The notes beneath the pieces are model-generated. The model ran no database searches and was not told the DNA's origin. It saw nothing but the letters and a program-made list of their open reading frames with translations. The position numbers were made by a program, and so were the translations under genes. A DNA stretch of 64,000 nucleotides from Ramazzottius varieornatus (taxonomy: Eukaryota; Tardigrada; Eutardigrada; Parachela; Ramazzottiidae). Shown here in pieces: positions 33,511 through 46,088 of this stretch (position 1 is the first letter of the stretch; each line of letters begins with the position of its first letter). The stretch spans positions 7,654,772 to 7,718,771 of the forward strand of contig BDGG01000002.1 in the NCBI GenBank assembly GCA_001949185.1, written 5' to 3'.

Positions 33511-34124
33511 TGTAAGGTTGTAAATTCCTAATTCCATTCCTTTCCACATTCCGTTCCATTCCTGGAATTCCGTTCCGTTCCATTCCTGGAATTCCGTTCC
33601 GTTCTAAGGGGTAGCTGTTTGGAACGGCGGAATTCCTATTTGGAGAACTAGCAAAAATCGGAGAAAATTTAGGAATTCCACCAGGTAAACAGTCGAAGAT
33701 CCAGCAGATCCTGTCGAAACTGAACCCGAAGCTGGCTCACACATGCGTACCACTGAGGCTAATTGGTCGTTCAGTTGAACGAGCAATAGCATTTTCGATC
33801 CGTCGCACTAAAGAATGCGGCGCATTCAACTGTGCGTAAGTCCTTGATTTTCCCTTGGACTTTCAGGTCCGAGAAGATCGAAAATTCGGATCGGCCAATC
33901 TCCAGCTGGCTTTCAGTCTCAAAACCAATATTTTTTGATGACTTCAGATCATGTTTACTGTTTTAGATGGGTATGTAAGAAGAACTAAACTGGCAAATGG
34001 GGGTTTGGAATTCTAGATTTTTGCGAGGATCTTCTGGAGAAGGGAATAGGAATATAGGAATATTAGGAATTCCTTTCCTATTTTCCATTCCAAGGGCATT
34101 CGGCCTGGAATTTACAACCTTACA
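33511..34124. mobile_element. 0.6-kb inverted-repeat element with GGAATTCC-rich ends
   Basis: Ends TGTAAGGTTGTAAATTCC (33511) and GGAATTTACAACCTTACA (to 34124) are perfect inverted copies, flanked on both sides by TCAG, a possible 4-bp target duplication. Just inside each end are runs of ATTCC/GGAAT, including a 24-bp CATTCCTGGAATTCCGTTCC-type tandem at 33540-33605. No intact transposase seen, so it is non-autonomous. Confidence 0.65.
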
Positions 34125-34677
34125 TCAGTGGTAAAAATATAAAATCAAAGCCAAAAACACAACAAGGTGTACTCGTTCGTCCTTCAGTCCAGGTCTTACC
34201 GCCTTAGTACGAAGTACTTGTCGCGCCTCCTACGATTGATTGTACCTTGAAATGAAATCTATTGTTCTAGAGTCCAGACTTTCCTTCAGAAAATCAGTCA
34301 TCTTGAACTTTTTCATTCTTCACCGCCATTCTTCCGTTGTTCGTGTGTCTTTTGTTTCAGGTCCGTGACTAGGCCTTCATCAGCTTTGGACGTCATTACC
34401 TGGGGCAATAACAAGAAGGCGCGGACAGCAACGGCCGACTCAAGGACGATCACAGCGTCCAAAATGGACCTTTGGACCAAGCCTTCTGATGAGATCGAGG
34501 ATTTCTCATCGCGATTAAGTTAGGTAGAATACAACGACGTAAACTGCTATTTTACAGTGTGCACTCCGCGGAGCAAGGTTACGGGAACTGTAAAGTATTG
34601 CGATGCATAGTGATCAGTTTTGCGATTCTGTTTAGGCCCTGAAACGGCAGCAGCGATCTTCTCGATCTTCGTAAACA
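34125..34677. other. Astacin upstream region
   Basis: No supported gene. A short open stretch near 34360-34530 shows splice-like borders but no recognisable product; it may be the 5' UTR and promoter of the astacin. Confidence 0.35.
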
Positions 34678-36394
<1,717 letters not shown>

Positions 36395-37484
36395 ATATCC
36401 CGCCAGACAACATTTCTAGATCGTTCTTTGTTTTGCATCTATGTTTTTTCGAGCTGTAATACAATACTGTATCAAAATGGGGAAAAACCGTCCATCTGAT
36501 TTAACGTCTTAAGCGGAAATTAGAAGTATGTTACGTTCCGTAGTAGTCATCATTGTCGCTGCCGTCTTTATCATCTCCGTCCATGTCTTCGTAGTTCCAC
36601 TGGTTTCTGAATTTCCCCAGTGTAACCTTGAACTGGCCGTTGCTGCGATGGTCAGCAAACCGATCATGGCTGGTCATGCTTTCTTTCTACGCCGAACTTT
36701 CTTCAACTCTTCCACGTCTTCCTTCCATCCGCTCAGCGTCCCAGAAACAACGTCAGAATCTACTAGCTGGTCCTAATCTCTCCAGTAGATATCACCAGCA
36801 AGAACTTGGTTAAGATGCAGTGTGGTGGTTGCTTCTGGGTCCAAAGACTCGTAATCCGTGCTTCTGACAGCCTCCTCGCATCTACGCAAAGCAACCGTTC
36901 CACCGCGATCATGTATCAGAATACTCTTTTCACGTCCAGGAAACGGAAATGAGGAACGACCCTTAATATCGGGCCAAAAACGGGCCGGTATCTTCAACGA
37001 ACCTAACTGCAGACCCAAGTGACACTAGTTACTACGGTAGTGGTCCATGGAGCTGCGTAAGGTCTCCTGACACGTGTGGAGGTCCAGAACCATTTCTGAT
37101 CGGAAGAGAGCCAAACATCTCTCATTTCCATCCTCCTCATGGAGTGGACTACATTCCATACACGAGCATCGCGCTTACAAGTGAGCTGTCAACGAAACTT
37201 CGTCTTCGACTTGCGCAGTACTCTTCGACTCTTCCTCCGCTGTTTTCTGACGTCATCGACCGTGTTGTCCTAAGAAAGGACCGTAGCCCTCAGAAAGTCG
37301 GCAGTCACGTTCGTGAGTTCGCGCGTGCTTTATGCTGTACGTACAAGATTAATGATAACTTGATAAGACGCCGTTACTTCTTTCTCAACTTAATTGCTCA
37401 GAACTTTCAGACCTATCATCGGCGCCTCCATCTTCATCCTGGTCCTGCATGACATCCTAAAAACAAATATCCAACAGATCAGGA
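36395..37484. other. Unresolved coding-like region
   Basis: Both strands have protein-like frames that I could not assemble. Plus: an open frame 36967-37452 without stop (SYYGSGPWSCVRSPDTCGGP) and a hydrophobic frame from 36528 (RSVVVIIVAAVFIISVHVFV). Minus: 36773-37013 (FPFPGREKSILIHDRGG) behind a good acceptor CTGCAG, and 36531-36689 ending in an acidic tail (MDGDDKDGSDNDDYYGT). The minus pieces look more like one gene ending near 36531, but no family is recognised. Confidence 0.3.
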
Positions 37485-37649
37485 TTAATGCACGAGTTGC
37501 TTGTACGAATAACGAAATAGTTGCGTGTTAGGGTTGCCGGGATTGTGGAACCATTTGTGGCCATGGTTCCAACCAGAGTTCTGAAGCATGTATGAGTAGC
37601 CCAACCAGAGTTCTGAAACTGTACTGTATTTAGGGTCAACCCGACCATG

Positions 37650-37740
37650 GTCGGGTCGCACGTGTGGCCATCGTCGCGCGACCATGATCGGGTTGCACGT
37701 GTGGCCATCGTCGCGCGACCATGGTCGGGTCGCGCCCACC
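37650..37740. repeat. 37-bp tandem repeat, about 2.4 units
   Basis: Unit begins TCGGGTCGCACGTGTGGCCA and continues TCGTCGCGCGACCATGA; two near-identical units and a partial third. The unit itself contains TCGCGCGA, a short palindrome. Confidence 0.8.
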
Positions 37741-38198
37741 CTAACTGTAATATTACTATTTACTTTATTACTGTATGTTCTTTCACTATCTACTGTGGTT
37801 TGGAATGGGTACTTCGGCGAGGGTCTTATCCGCTGCCGGTCCGTAGAACACGGCATGGAATACTTCGCTCCCAATCGCCAGAAAAAATCCTGCAAAGCTA
37901 ATGGGAACCTTTCCACTAAAGCCACGGTCCCGTCTTCAGATACCCGAAGGAAGAACTCTCCCGTAACTGTGTCATCGCTCTTGAACTTGAAGACCACGTC
38001 GGCTGGAACAGTTATATGTTTTTGAAAACATGTTTTCCTCGCAACCGCAACTCCCCGTCCGCCCCTGCCATCCCCAGTCCACAACTCCACATTCTTCATA
38101 ATGGAGGCGGTGTTGGAACCGTTCAGGGTTACTGCTGCGGATATCGCGGTAATAGAAATCCGCGCCTTCAGTGCCGATCGAGTGCATCTGTGAGCGAT

Positions 38199-38224
38199 GC
38201 GCACAGGATGCGCATCCTGTGCGC
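38199..38224. repeat. Perfect 26-bp palindrome
   Basis: GCGCACAGGATGC followed directly by its complement GCATCCTGTGCGC, no spacer. Confidence 0.9.
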
Positions 38225-38476
38225 TCCCAATGGCGTGGGAGGGTACTCCATGACGTAAGGAAGGAGGCGATCCTTCACACAGTTCCCCAACAGGACCGTC
38301 TCACTCGCCATCCCACTGTTTTCCAGCGGAACAATGCAATTCTTTGTGGTACTCGGCAGGCGCTCTGGGGTGGATTGTGTTGACACATTTCCAAGTATTA
38401 CTGATAACCATATGACGTCATCCTCCTCGTAAACTTTTCCGATCGCACTCACCGCAGTTAAAATTCCTGTTTCCAC

Positions 38477-38901
38477 GAAAGGGAAGACTGTATTACTTTC
38501 GATTCCCGCTGTATCTTTGATCTATCTTCTTCCAGGAAGCCATATCAGTTGACGAATGTACAGTTCTCGGGAAATGCTGAACGTGAACGGCATCTCTTGA
38601 AGGGGGACAGATCAGTTTCCGGGTATGTAGGCCTAATCGCTGTTTCGAACGTAGTCGATGTCCCCTGTGGTGTACTTGTATAATTGAAATGACTTTTGGT
38701 TTTAGATCCTCATCCTACTTTATCTGTTATAGCTGTAAGATACCACAGGTCAGGTGGTTACCTTCGGGGTGTTACGGTTAAAGAAAACTGGAAGCTGCGT
38801 TGGAACATTCGACGAGTTGCATCTCACTCTACATGCAGTGTTTTGGTATCTTCCATCACGAGAATCCCGATTCCTTCCCGAAGCTTCGGACGTTAAAGAA
38901 G
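38477..38901. other. PTP upstream region
   Basis: Probable promoter and 5' UTR of the PTP gene, possibly with the start of the unassigned minus-strand gene. No firm feature. Confidence 0.3.
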
Positions 38902-41818
38902 ATGTCGATCGAAGCACAGTATGAGAGCTTTGAACACGATAACAGCTGGGGGAAACTTTACAATGTAAGCTTGTCTGAGTTTCCACTCAGTTTTTATCAA
39001 CTGGTGTATATACCTTGTGTCCATCCTGAGATCTCTTTTTGCGATATTTGCAGACTCTTAGAACGAAGAGCGAAAAGCAGACTTCAGAGCTCAGCACGAG
39101 CGAAGCCAAGAAGCCAGATAACAAGCCAAGGAACCGTTTCCGCGATGTCTTTCCATGTAAGTCGTTGACGGTTTCATCAACCGGAAGTAAACGGGTTTCA
39201 CGGTGGATGCAGTTTCTGCAGGCGTCAGCAAAGTTATTATTTTCCAAGAATTTGAACCTAGTAACGTCGTGAGAGGTCTGCACGACGCTGAACGTTCATT
39301 ATTCGGATTCTCATTCCTTAATATGCCTTTTCATTTCTAGTCGACCAAAGTCGAGTACATCTGCAACCCTGCCTGAAGATTTCTTCGGACTACATTAACG
39401 CCAGCATCGTCAAGTTCAGCGATGCCCGTCGAAGTTACATATGCTCGCAGGTATATATTTAGCTACTTATCGCTCAGTAAAGAGTCTGTTTAGCGTTTTT
39501 CGACCTCTGCGTAAGCACGTTTCGTTAACACGGCCCACGAAACCAACAAAGACGTCGTTCACTACTATTCGTATTCTTTTCCAGAGTCCACTGTCTCCGA
39601 CGGTTGGTCACTTATGGGAGATGCTCTGGACGCAAAAGTGCACTACCATCGTCATGCTGAATAATTTACTGGAAAAGGGAATGGTAAGAGACAACGTGGC
39701 GACCGATCATAGTGAAACAGAATTTGGGTCTTTCTGCGATAAATTCAATAAAAATGAAAATTGTTGCGTTTCAAGGCGTAAAAGTTTGCGCAAGAATCAA
39801 GAAAACATGAATAATTCACAGAGAAACTGGAAACTATGTAATACGGAATACGGAACAAGCTCCATGGCATATTGTTTCAAGTCGCGCATGCTTTCAGTGT
39901 TATTGGCTGGAAATGTGCGCCGGTCGGAAGAACGATCTTGTCGAGTTTTTTTTGCCGAGCTCCTCCCGTATTTCGATCTATATCGCTTTTTGAAATTGTT
40001 TTGTTAAATCTTCAAAATTCGGTTCTTTTTCCAGCCAACTTGTGCGACGTACTATCCGTCAGAAGCAGAGTCAAGCTTGACATTTGAGGATTCCGATCAC
40101 TGTCACGAGTACATCGTCACCTTGGTGAAAGAAGCGGCAGTTCCGGTTTTCGCCACACGTTGGCTGAAAGTGGTGCGGAGGAAAAGGGAAGGTGATGACA
40201 GTTCACCTCCCGAAGAGCGACAGATTACGCAGTTCCACTTCACAAACTGGCCAGACTTTGGAGTACCAACATGTCCCGATGAATTTCTAGACTTTCTTTT
40301 CGCTGTACGGCAGTCCGGGTGTTTCGATGTGAAACCCAACAAACAGGAATGCGATCCTGTGCTGGTTCACTGCACGGCCGGGATTGGTCGAACGGGTACT
40401 TTCGTTCTTGTCGACGTTTGCCTCGCGCTGGTACGTTTTTCGATACCGAAAATTGGAACGTCGGCGAATGGCGCACACTTTCAGCCAATAAGACTGAAAA
40501 GGTGCGCCACTGGATCATGTTGAATTCATTTGCCGACCTGCCATTTATGCAATCCAAACCTTCCAGCGTCAAAATTTTTCATTGGCTTGTAGTTATCCTT
40601 ATATCGGGTCGTGGATATCCCAACACAGCTTTTGGAACTCCGGACAATGCGAATGGGGATGGTGCAGACCGAGCAGCAGCTGAAGTTTTGCTATCAGGCC
40701 GTCATGGCGGGGAAGAAAAGGCTGGCAGTCCAAACGCCCGCCGCTAGCCCGTCGATGAAGCTGCGACCGACTTCAATTAGCGTTGTAAGTCTTTCACCGA
40801 GTTGTTTCTCCAGAAAAATATTTGGTGAAGTCTGTGGAACGATGAAACGTCGGCAAACGACCTGAGCATGATCGTTTTCCCAAGTGGCGCATGTTCCAGT
40901 CAATAACAACGTCAATGTGCGCCACTTGGGATAACGACCGTGTTTAATTCATTCGCCGGCCTTCCAAATGCTGTTGTTGACCCCTTTTATCCTTTCGGTT
41001 TTAGAGTGCGCCAGATGGAGCGAGCGCCTCATCCTCGTCTTCCACACTCCCTGACCCGCAGCTTTCGGCATCACCCGAGCCTGGATCACCTCGACCCGAG
41101 CTACTTCGGCAAGATGGACGTTCGCCATCACGAATTGACGTGGCGCCTATCAGTTCTTCGCCGCCGGACGACGCTCATAGCGATAAGCGTCAAAAGACGG
41201 AAGAGTCAACCTTGACCACTTCCCATGCATCGAAGAGCGACGTTTCTTCCGGGTCCTCGGGGAAACATGTCACCGTTGCAACCCTGTCGTCTTCGGGTAA
41301 CGACGTACCACGTCCTGTACCCGAGCGTGTGGCACTCAACGGCGAAACCTCCGACGGAAGTCAGCAGTCAAGGTAGATAGCAGGAGAGCCTTTCTTGTTG
41401 CATATCCTTAGTCTTAGATTATTATGTTTTGTGAGCACACTGTATCATGTTGTTGCTAATTGCGCTTACAGTACCGGTTATTCCTTTCCTTGCTTTGTCC
41501 AAGCTCGAGTGTGATGTGGCAAAAAGATGGGTTTTTGAGTTTTAGAATGGAGAGAATGTTTATCGTGCCTGTGATGTGCGGTAAGAAGGAATAAAACATA
41601 TGGCAAAACCCAATGTACGTTTCTTTGTGGTTTCAAGGGACGCGAAACTACGCCAGAGAAGACTTGATCGTAACCGGAAGCTGATGGAGAAGGTCGACTC
41701 GATCAAGACGAAGCAGAAGGAACAGGAGAACGCTTTTCACTGGACAACTTGGATGTCTGTGGCGGTTGCTGGTGCTGGTGCGGTCGCCCTTTGGGTTCTT
41801 TACCAGAGACTGGAATAG
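38902..41818 (+). CDS. PTPN1: Non-receptor tyrosine phosphatase (PTP1B/TC-PTP/PTP61F type)
   Basis: Exons 38902-38964, 39054-39156, 39341-39450, 39585-39683, 40035-40430, 40593-40784 and 41005-41376 give 1,335 nt (444 aa, stop TAG at 41374). Splicing from 41372 to an extra exon 41638-41818 gives 1,512 nt (503 aa). The N-terminus MSIEAQYESFEHDNSWGKLY parallels PTP1B. The catalytic domain shows NRFRDVFPFDQSRVHL, DYINASIVKF, HLWEMLW, the WPD loop TNWPDFGVP, signature VHCTAGIGRTG, and Q-loop MGMVQTEQQLKF: all catalytic residues present. SPLSP replaces the usual GPLPNT. The disordered Ser/Pro tail ends either at the TAG or in a basic coiled stretch plus hydrophobic anchor (MSVAVAGAGAVALWVLYQRL). 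Introns 4, 5 and 6 each carry a palindromic element. Vertebrate PTPN2 is an equally close name. Confidence 0.93.
39870..39962. repeat. AAGTGGCGCAC palindrome, copy 10
   Basis: PTP intron 4. CAAGTCGCGCATGCTTTCAG, loop TGTTATTGG, right arm CTGGAAATGTGCGCCGG; outer GATCTTGTCGAG and TTTGCCGAGCTCC. Confidence 0.8.
40462..40542. repeat. AAGTGGCGCAC palindrome, copy 11
   Basis: PTP intron 5. GAATGGCGCACACTTTCAG / CTGAAAAGGTGCGCCACT with loop CCAATAAGA (reverse orientation), outer TTTGCCGACCTGCC. Confidence 0.8.
40849..40965. repeat. AAGTGGCGCAC palindrome, copy 12 (long form)
   Basis: PTP intron 6. Outer CGTCGGCAAACGACC and TTCGCCGGCCTTCC, core CCCAAGTGGCGCATG / ATGTGCGCCACTTGGG. Confidence 0.9.
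41590..41595 (+). terminator. Proximal PTP polyadenylation signal
   Basis: AATAAA 214 nt after the stop of the short form and 43 nt before the start of the membrane-anchor exon at 41638. Use of this site would remove the anchor exon. Confidence 0.65.
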
Positions 41819-42069
41819 TGGACTTCCGCCTGATCCGTGGGACATTAGTTTTAACGACAGACCATCGTGTATATGGAAATATCTTCCCGAGAATAACCAT
41901 TTTCTTGTCATAGATTCGCCAGAGAACACCTGAGCTATCGCCTGTACCGAGTGATCGTTATTTTTCGGGCGAAGTGAGGGAACGTTGGAGCTGATAAAAG
42001 GACGTAGAATAAGTATACTAAGCAGAAACTAGTTTGATTCACCTCTGCAGTAAAACGGTACGCGAACAG

Positions 42070-42075
42070 AATAAA
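42070..42075 (+). terminator. Distal PTP polyadenylation signal
   Basis: AATAAA about 250 nt after the stop of the anchored form (41818); would serve the long transcript. Confidence 0.55.
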
Positions 42076-42271
42076 ATAGTAATTAATTCCGTCCACTAGA
42101 CCTCGAAGAATCTGCCGGGAAAAGCAGTTAACGGTCCGTGTTATCCGTGGAACTTTGAGCGACTTGGTTGGCTTTCCACTTTAGTTTACGATAAGATAAC
42201 CTATGGGAATTTCTCAAGTGCGTGCGAAACTGCAAATGCGGACTACGCAAGGACCTGCTCTTATCAGGTTA

Positions 42272-43225
42272 TCACAAAAGCTGACAACGAAAGCCTCCAT
42301 CGTCCTTGCGAGTTTTCTTCTTCGGGGACATGATGGCACGGCAGGCCGTTTGAAAGACTAGTTGGACACCTTCGCCGGTCTTGGCCGAATTCTCTACGTA
42401 CGCAAAGGCACCTGGAAGAGAGATGAATCGTGATGAAATTGCTAATCGAACATAACGAAAGGAATGTAACTTTCTCACCAATTTTATCCGCCACGTGTCG
42501 TCCTTCCGTACTCTTGACGGTATCCTAAACAAGTTGAACATTCCGGCACTCGGTTCACATGGTGCATTTTTTCTCATATGAAATCTGACCAAGTTTCGGG
42601 CTACATCTGATACCTGTTTGCGCTTCTGTAGGTCCTCGATGACTTTTCTGTCGTCCACCAAGTCCTTCTTGTTTCCCACAAGGATAATAGGAGTCTTTGG
42701 GCAGAAATGCCGAACCTGAAGGAGAAAGTTTCACATGACGGAGTTCAAATTACGGTTACAACGACAGCAGTGGAATCGCAGTCTCCTATCAGGAAATTTT
42801 TATGTGAACTAATGTGTGAACACACTTCAGGAATCCAGGTATTTCGAACGTTATCCAGACTGTCGGGACTCTCGAGAGAAAAGCAGATCAAGATGACGTC
42901 GGTGTTTGGGTAGCTAAGAGGGCGTAACCGGTCAAATTCTTCCTGCCCCGCTGTATCCCACAAAATGAGTTCCATCTGGAAAATGAAATCGATCGGAAGT
43001 ACCTGTTGCGGGGTAAGTTTCTGCTGAAATGTTTACTGCGCTTACAATAGATCCATCGACTTCCAGGGAAGCAGCCATACTCTCGAAGACGGTCGGGACA
43101 TATTCCGTAAGGAAGTCATCTTTGGCGAATCTGTATAGCAAGCAAGTCTTTCCACAAGCTCCATCCCCCACCACGATCAGTTTCTTTCGCATGGAAGCAC
43201 GATCCTCCATCTGCCCAGATGACAT
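42272..43225 (-). CDS. Rho-family small GTPase
   Basis: Exons 43046-43225, 42826-42975, 42614-42715, 42479-42524 and 42272-42411 (minus) sum to 618 nt (205 aa). P-loop [13 protein letters not shown], switch [10 protein letters not shown], switch [20 protein letters not shown], guanine-specificity motifs VGNKKDL and NSAKT, and the Rho insert helix region ([32 protein letters not shown]) place it in the RhoA/B/C branch. The hydrolysis Gln and switch Thr are intact. A polybasic tail (PKKKTRKDD) ends in CQLL, a CaaX box expected to be geranylgeranylated. In switch I the usual ENYVA is ESMAA, so the effector face differs from RhoA. A 10-residue N-terminal extension precedes MRKKLIVVG. Confidence 0.93.
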
Positions 43226-44412
43226 ATTAACAACTCTGCGTAATCGTCAAAGTTTTTTACTAGGTGGACCGCAAGAGCCAGACGGACAGAATTGTTAACA
43301 ACTCTCAACGTGACTACGAAGAAAAAGAGTCAGAGAAGACAAACACAAGAACACTCCAACATTGTTCGAGGCACAAACATGCCTGTCGCATTCCGGTTTT
43401 GCCATCGAGCCGCGCCGCGCTGTGGGTTAGTATGGTGGATTGGCCAGCGATCGAACGTGTACGACATTTTCCGTATCATCTTTTGATGTGGTTATTAATA
43501 TTGCGTATTCAAAGCTGCCAGCCATGCGTGTATGCCACACCATCGGCATGCTGGCTCGGCCATGTTTAATGGCGATTACTCATGCCAAGAACACCTCCGC
43601 ACTTCGCTGCGAACCCTAGGTCCTTGACGCAACTTGGTATGACGAATCGGTTTGGGTGGAGGCATTGACACCTTCCTTATCATACGCTGACACTCTAGTT
43701 ATCGTCTCAGACAGTATAATTATGGAGATTGGTTTGCAAACAACAACTTTCCCTGATTTGAAACAGGTTACGCCCACACTCCAAATTCAAATCGCCAACA
43801 ACCAGATCGAATCTGATGCTCTGCCTGTCCGACCATCTTACGGCAAACGTAAATTCTTATTTAGAAACGTCTGTGAGACTTGATAATTACTCCTTAATTG
43901 GTTATGCCGGCTAAAACCAGAGGGTAAAAAACGAAAAGGACTCCAACTTCCGGGTTCCTCCTAGGCTGGTATATACTGCTGTTGCGAGCACAATTAAGAA
44001 TACTTCTGGTTGAGATACTTTCACCCTTTTTTCATTCTGATAAACAACGGTTGAACCAAATCAGATGTAACAAACTTAACTTACACGTTACACGTAATTA
44101 TCAAAGATTCAAGATGAAATCGTGTACGTTATTTTATTCCAATTCTAACCGAATTCCAACACGTCACGTGTGACCGTCGCCGTGGTCCCTGGAGCCCGGT
44201 AGCATCACCCGAAATCCCCCGGGGCGCAGTAGGTTGCGTCATCAACATGGAATTTGGTCCGCTAAAATCGAGTCAGCTTTAAGATCGATTGATTGTCGAT
44301 TTGTCGTACGTATAGTTGTACGTTCTCCCAGTACAATTCACGTGGGTTCTGGCCTAAACTTACCGCTTCGTGACGTAAGCGTTGCGATTTCAAAGTCGCG
44401 GCGTGGAATGTG
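43226..44412. other. Divergent intergenic region
   Basis: About 1.2 kb between the Rho gene (-) and the CNBP-like gene (+), which are divergently transcribed. No supported ORF; promoters for both are expected here. Confidence 0.4.
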
Positions 44413-44420
44413 TATATAAA
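44413..44420 (+). promoter_or_regulatory. TATA box of the CNBP-like gene
   Basis: TATATAAA about 205 bp upstream of the start codon, with a GC-rich flank; transcription would start near 44445. Confidence 0.6.
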
Positions 44421-44624
44421 TCAGCCGGTGACGCGCTCGCATTTTCAGAACGTGGCAAACAGGCCTTGCGAAATTTTCAGAGTTTCGGAGACCTTATTTT
44501 GCCAGAGAACCGGGTGGCAGAAGAGGACTAGTTTACTGGACGTGTGTTGATCATCTGGATTGGCCAATCTCTCCTCTTCATCGTAACTTTACCTCATCAC
44601 AGGAGCTAAGACCGGAAACTCATC

Positions 44625-45692
44625 ATGTGTAAGTGAAAGTCGAAGGGTAAAGCTTCCGTTTGTCACAAATCGCTCCGCATCTTGATCGTGTTCTTTCGTT
44701 TTAGCATACGGAGGTGGTGGAGGAGATCGAAACTGTTACAAGTGTGGTAAGTGTTACTGATTCTTTGTACAGAAGAAGGAAGTGGGAAGCTGAATGTGGA
44801 GTTTCTAAGTGCGCCAATAATCAATAAATCAGTCGTTAATATAGCAGCTGATTTGATATGGGATTGATCTCGTTCTCGGCTTGCAGGCAAACCCGGCCAC
44901 ATCTCTCGGGATTGTACTGAGTCTGGTGGCGGTGGAGGTGGTGGATATGGTGGACGATCAGGAGGTGGTGGTTATGGAGGCGGTGGAGACAGAAGCTGTT
45001 ATAACTGCGGTAAACCTCACGTTGAATCTTTCTTGATTCCTGTCTGCCGTAACTCTGCCCCTTTCTTCCTGTCAATCCTGTGCGTTTGAAGTGGATCTGT
45101 TCACTTACAGGTCAAACCGGCCATATGAGTCGCGAGTGCACAGAGGAACGAAAGAGTGGAGGTGGCGGTGGCGGCGATCGCTCGTGTTACAAGGTGAGCC
45201 GGAAGCGTGGTAGTACTTGTTGCGCAACTTCTTCGGTCGATCTCGTACTGTATCAGCTTATCATTCTGCTTTTCTTCTAGTGTGGCAAACCTGGCCACAT
45301 CTCTCGGGATTGTACTGAGCAAGGCTCTGGAGGGGGCGGCTATGGTGGACGTCCAGGTGGAGGAGGATACGGTGGTGGCGGCGACCGCGGTTATGGTGGC
45401 GGTTACGGAGGTAGTCGAGGTGGCGGTGGAGACAGAAACTGCTACAAGTGTCAGCAGGTGAGCCTTGTATGATATGTCGTTCAGAACCTGAACATTAGAT
45501 AAACTTGCGGATGTGGAAAGTCATTATGATGTGGAACAACTTCCGGACGTACTCTAGAGTTGTGGTTATTTTGGTGGGCCGTAGGCGACAAACCGGAAGT
45601 ACAGTGTAACTGTTGTATCTCATCATTCATCAAACATGTTTCTCTTGTAGCCCGGCCATATTGCCCGTGACTGTACCCAAGCTTCGTCATGA
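44625..45692 (+). CDS. CCHC zinc-knuckle, Gly-rich nucleic-acid-binding protein (CNBP-like)
   Basis: Exons 44625-44628, 44705-44746, 44887-45009, 45111-45193, 45281-45457 and 45651-45692 sum to 471 nt (156 aa). It has four retroviral-type CCHC knuckles ([56 protein letters not shown]), each preceded by GGDR and separated by Gly/Tyr-rich RGG-like spacers ([19 protein letters not shown]). The family (CNBP/ZNF9, yeast Gis2, glycine-rich zinc-knuckle proteins) binds single-stranded nucleic acid and regulates translation. Exon 1 contributes only ATG plus one base. The last four introns each cut a knuckle between its second Cys and His, so domain duplication by exon copying is visible. AATAAA lies at 45985-45990. 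Confidence 0.9.
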
Positions 45693-45984
45693 GATGTTGG
45701 AAGAAGTTTTCTAATAAGTCGCAGTGGGAAGCAGAGACTCGTTTACCAAAGAGGCAGCGTAAGAAGTAGATGGTACACTCTTTCGGTAGTCGTTGTTACC
45801 CCGTTGAATTCTATTGATAGTTTTCGTCTGAAATTTACTGGGTCATCTCATTCCTTCTTTTTTATCACTAGTAGTTTACTTATGAGCACTTCGCGATGCT
45901 CTGGATCGACGCTCTACGAAAGGGGTTTGACTTCTTTGGCGGTCTGTTTGATAACTGTAAAGCTCACTGTAACTTCGGAGACCC

Positions 45985-45990
45985 AATAAA
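45985..45990 (+). terminator. Polyadenylation signal of the CNBP-like gene
   Basis: AATAAA 293 nt downstream of the stop. Confidence 0.55.
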
Positions 45991-46088
45991 AAAAGTAATC
46001 TTGCGAAACTCCGTCCAGCGCTATCCCCGTACATAACGACCAGTGAACAATTCCCGTTATTCGCGAGCTCCCTGTCGAAAGTTGCGCC

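Larger units (their letters stand above)
37485..38476 (-). other. Unassigned minus-strand frames, possible secreted orphan
   Basis: Minus frames at 38168-38476 (VIWLSVILGNVSTQS, VLLGNCVKDRLLPYV) and 37760-38204 (ISITAISAAVTLNGSN, VPADVVFKFKSDDTVTG, EFFLRVSEDGTVALVE) are long, lightly charged and beta-strand-like. They overlap at the 26-bp palindrome around 38200 where the frame changes. They may be exons of one gene, but I found no junctions that fit. Confidence 0.3.

Noticed and set aside
41600-41818. Separate small tail-anchored protein starting at 41600
   Set aside because: An ATG at 41600 exists, but the region from 41638 joins the PTP tail in frame with usable splice sites and matches a known PTP61F-type arrangement, so it was treated as an alternative exon.
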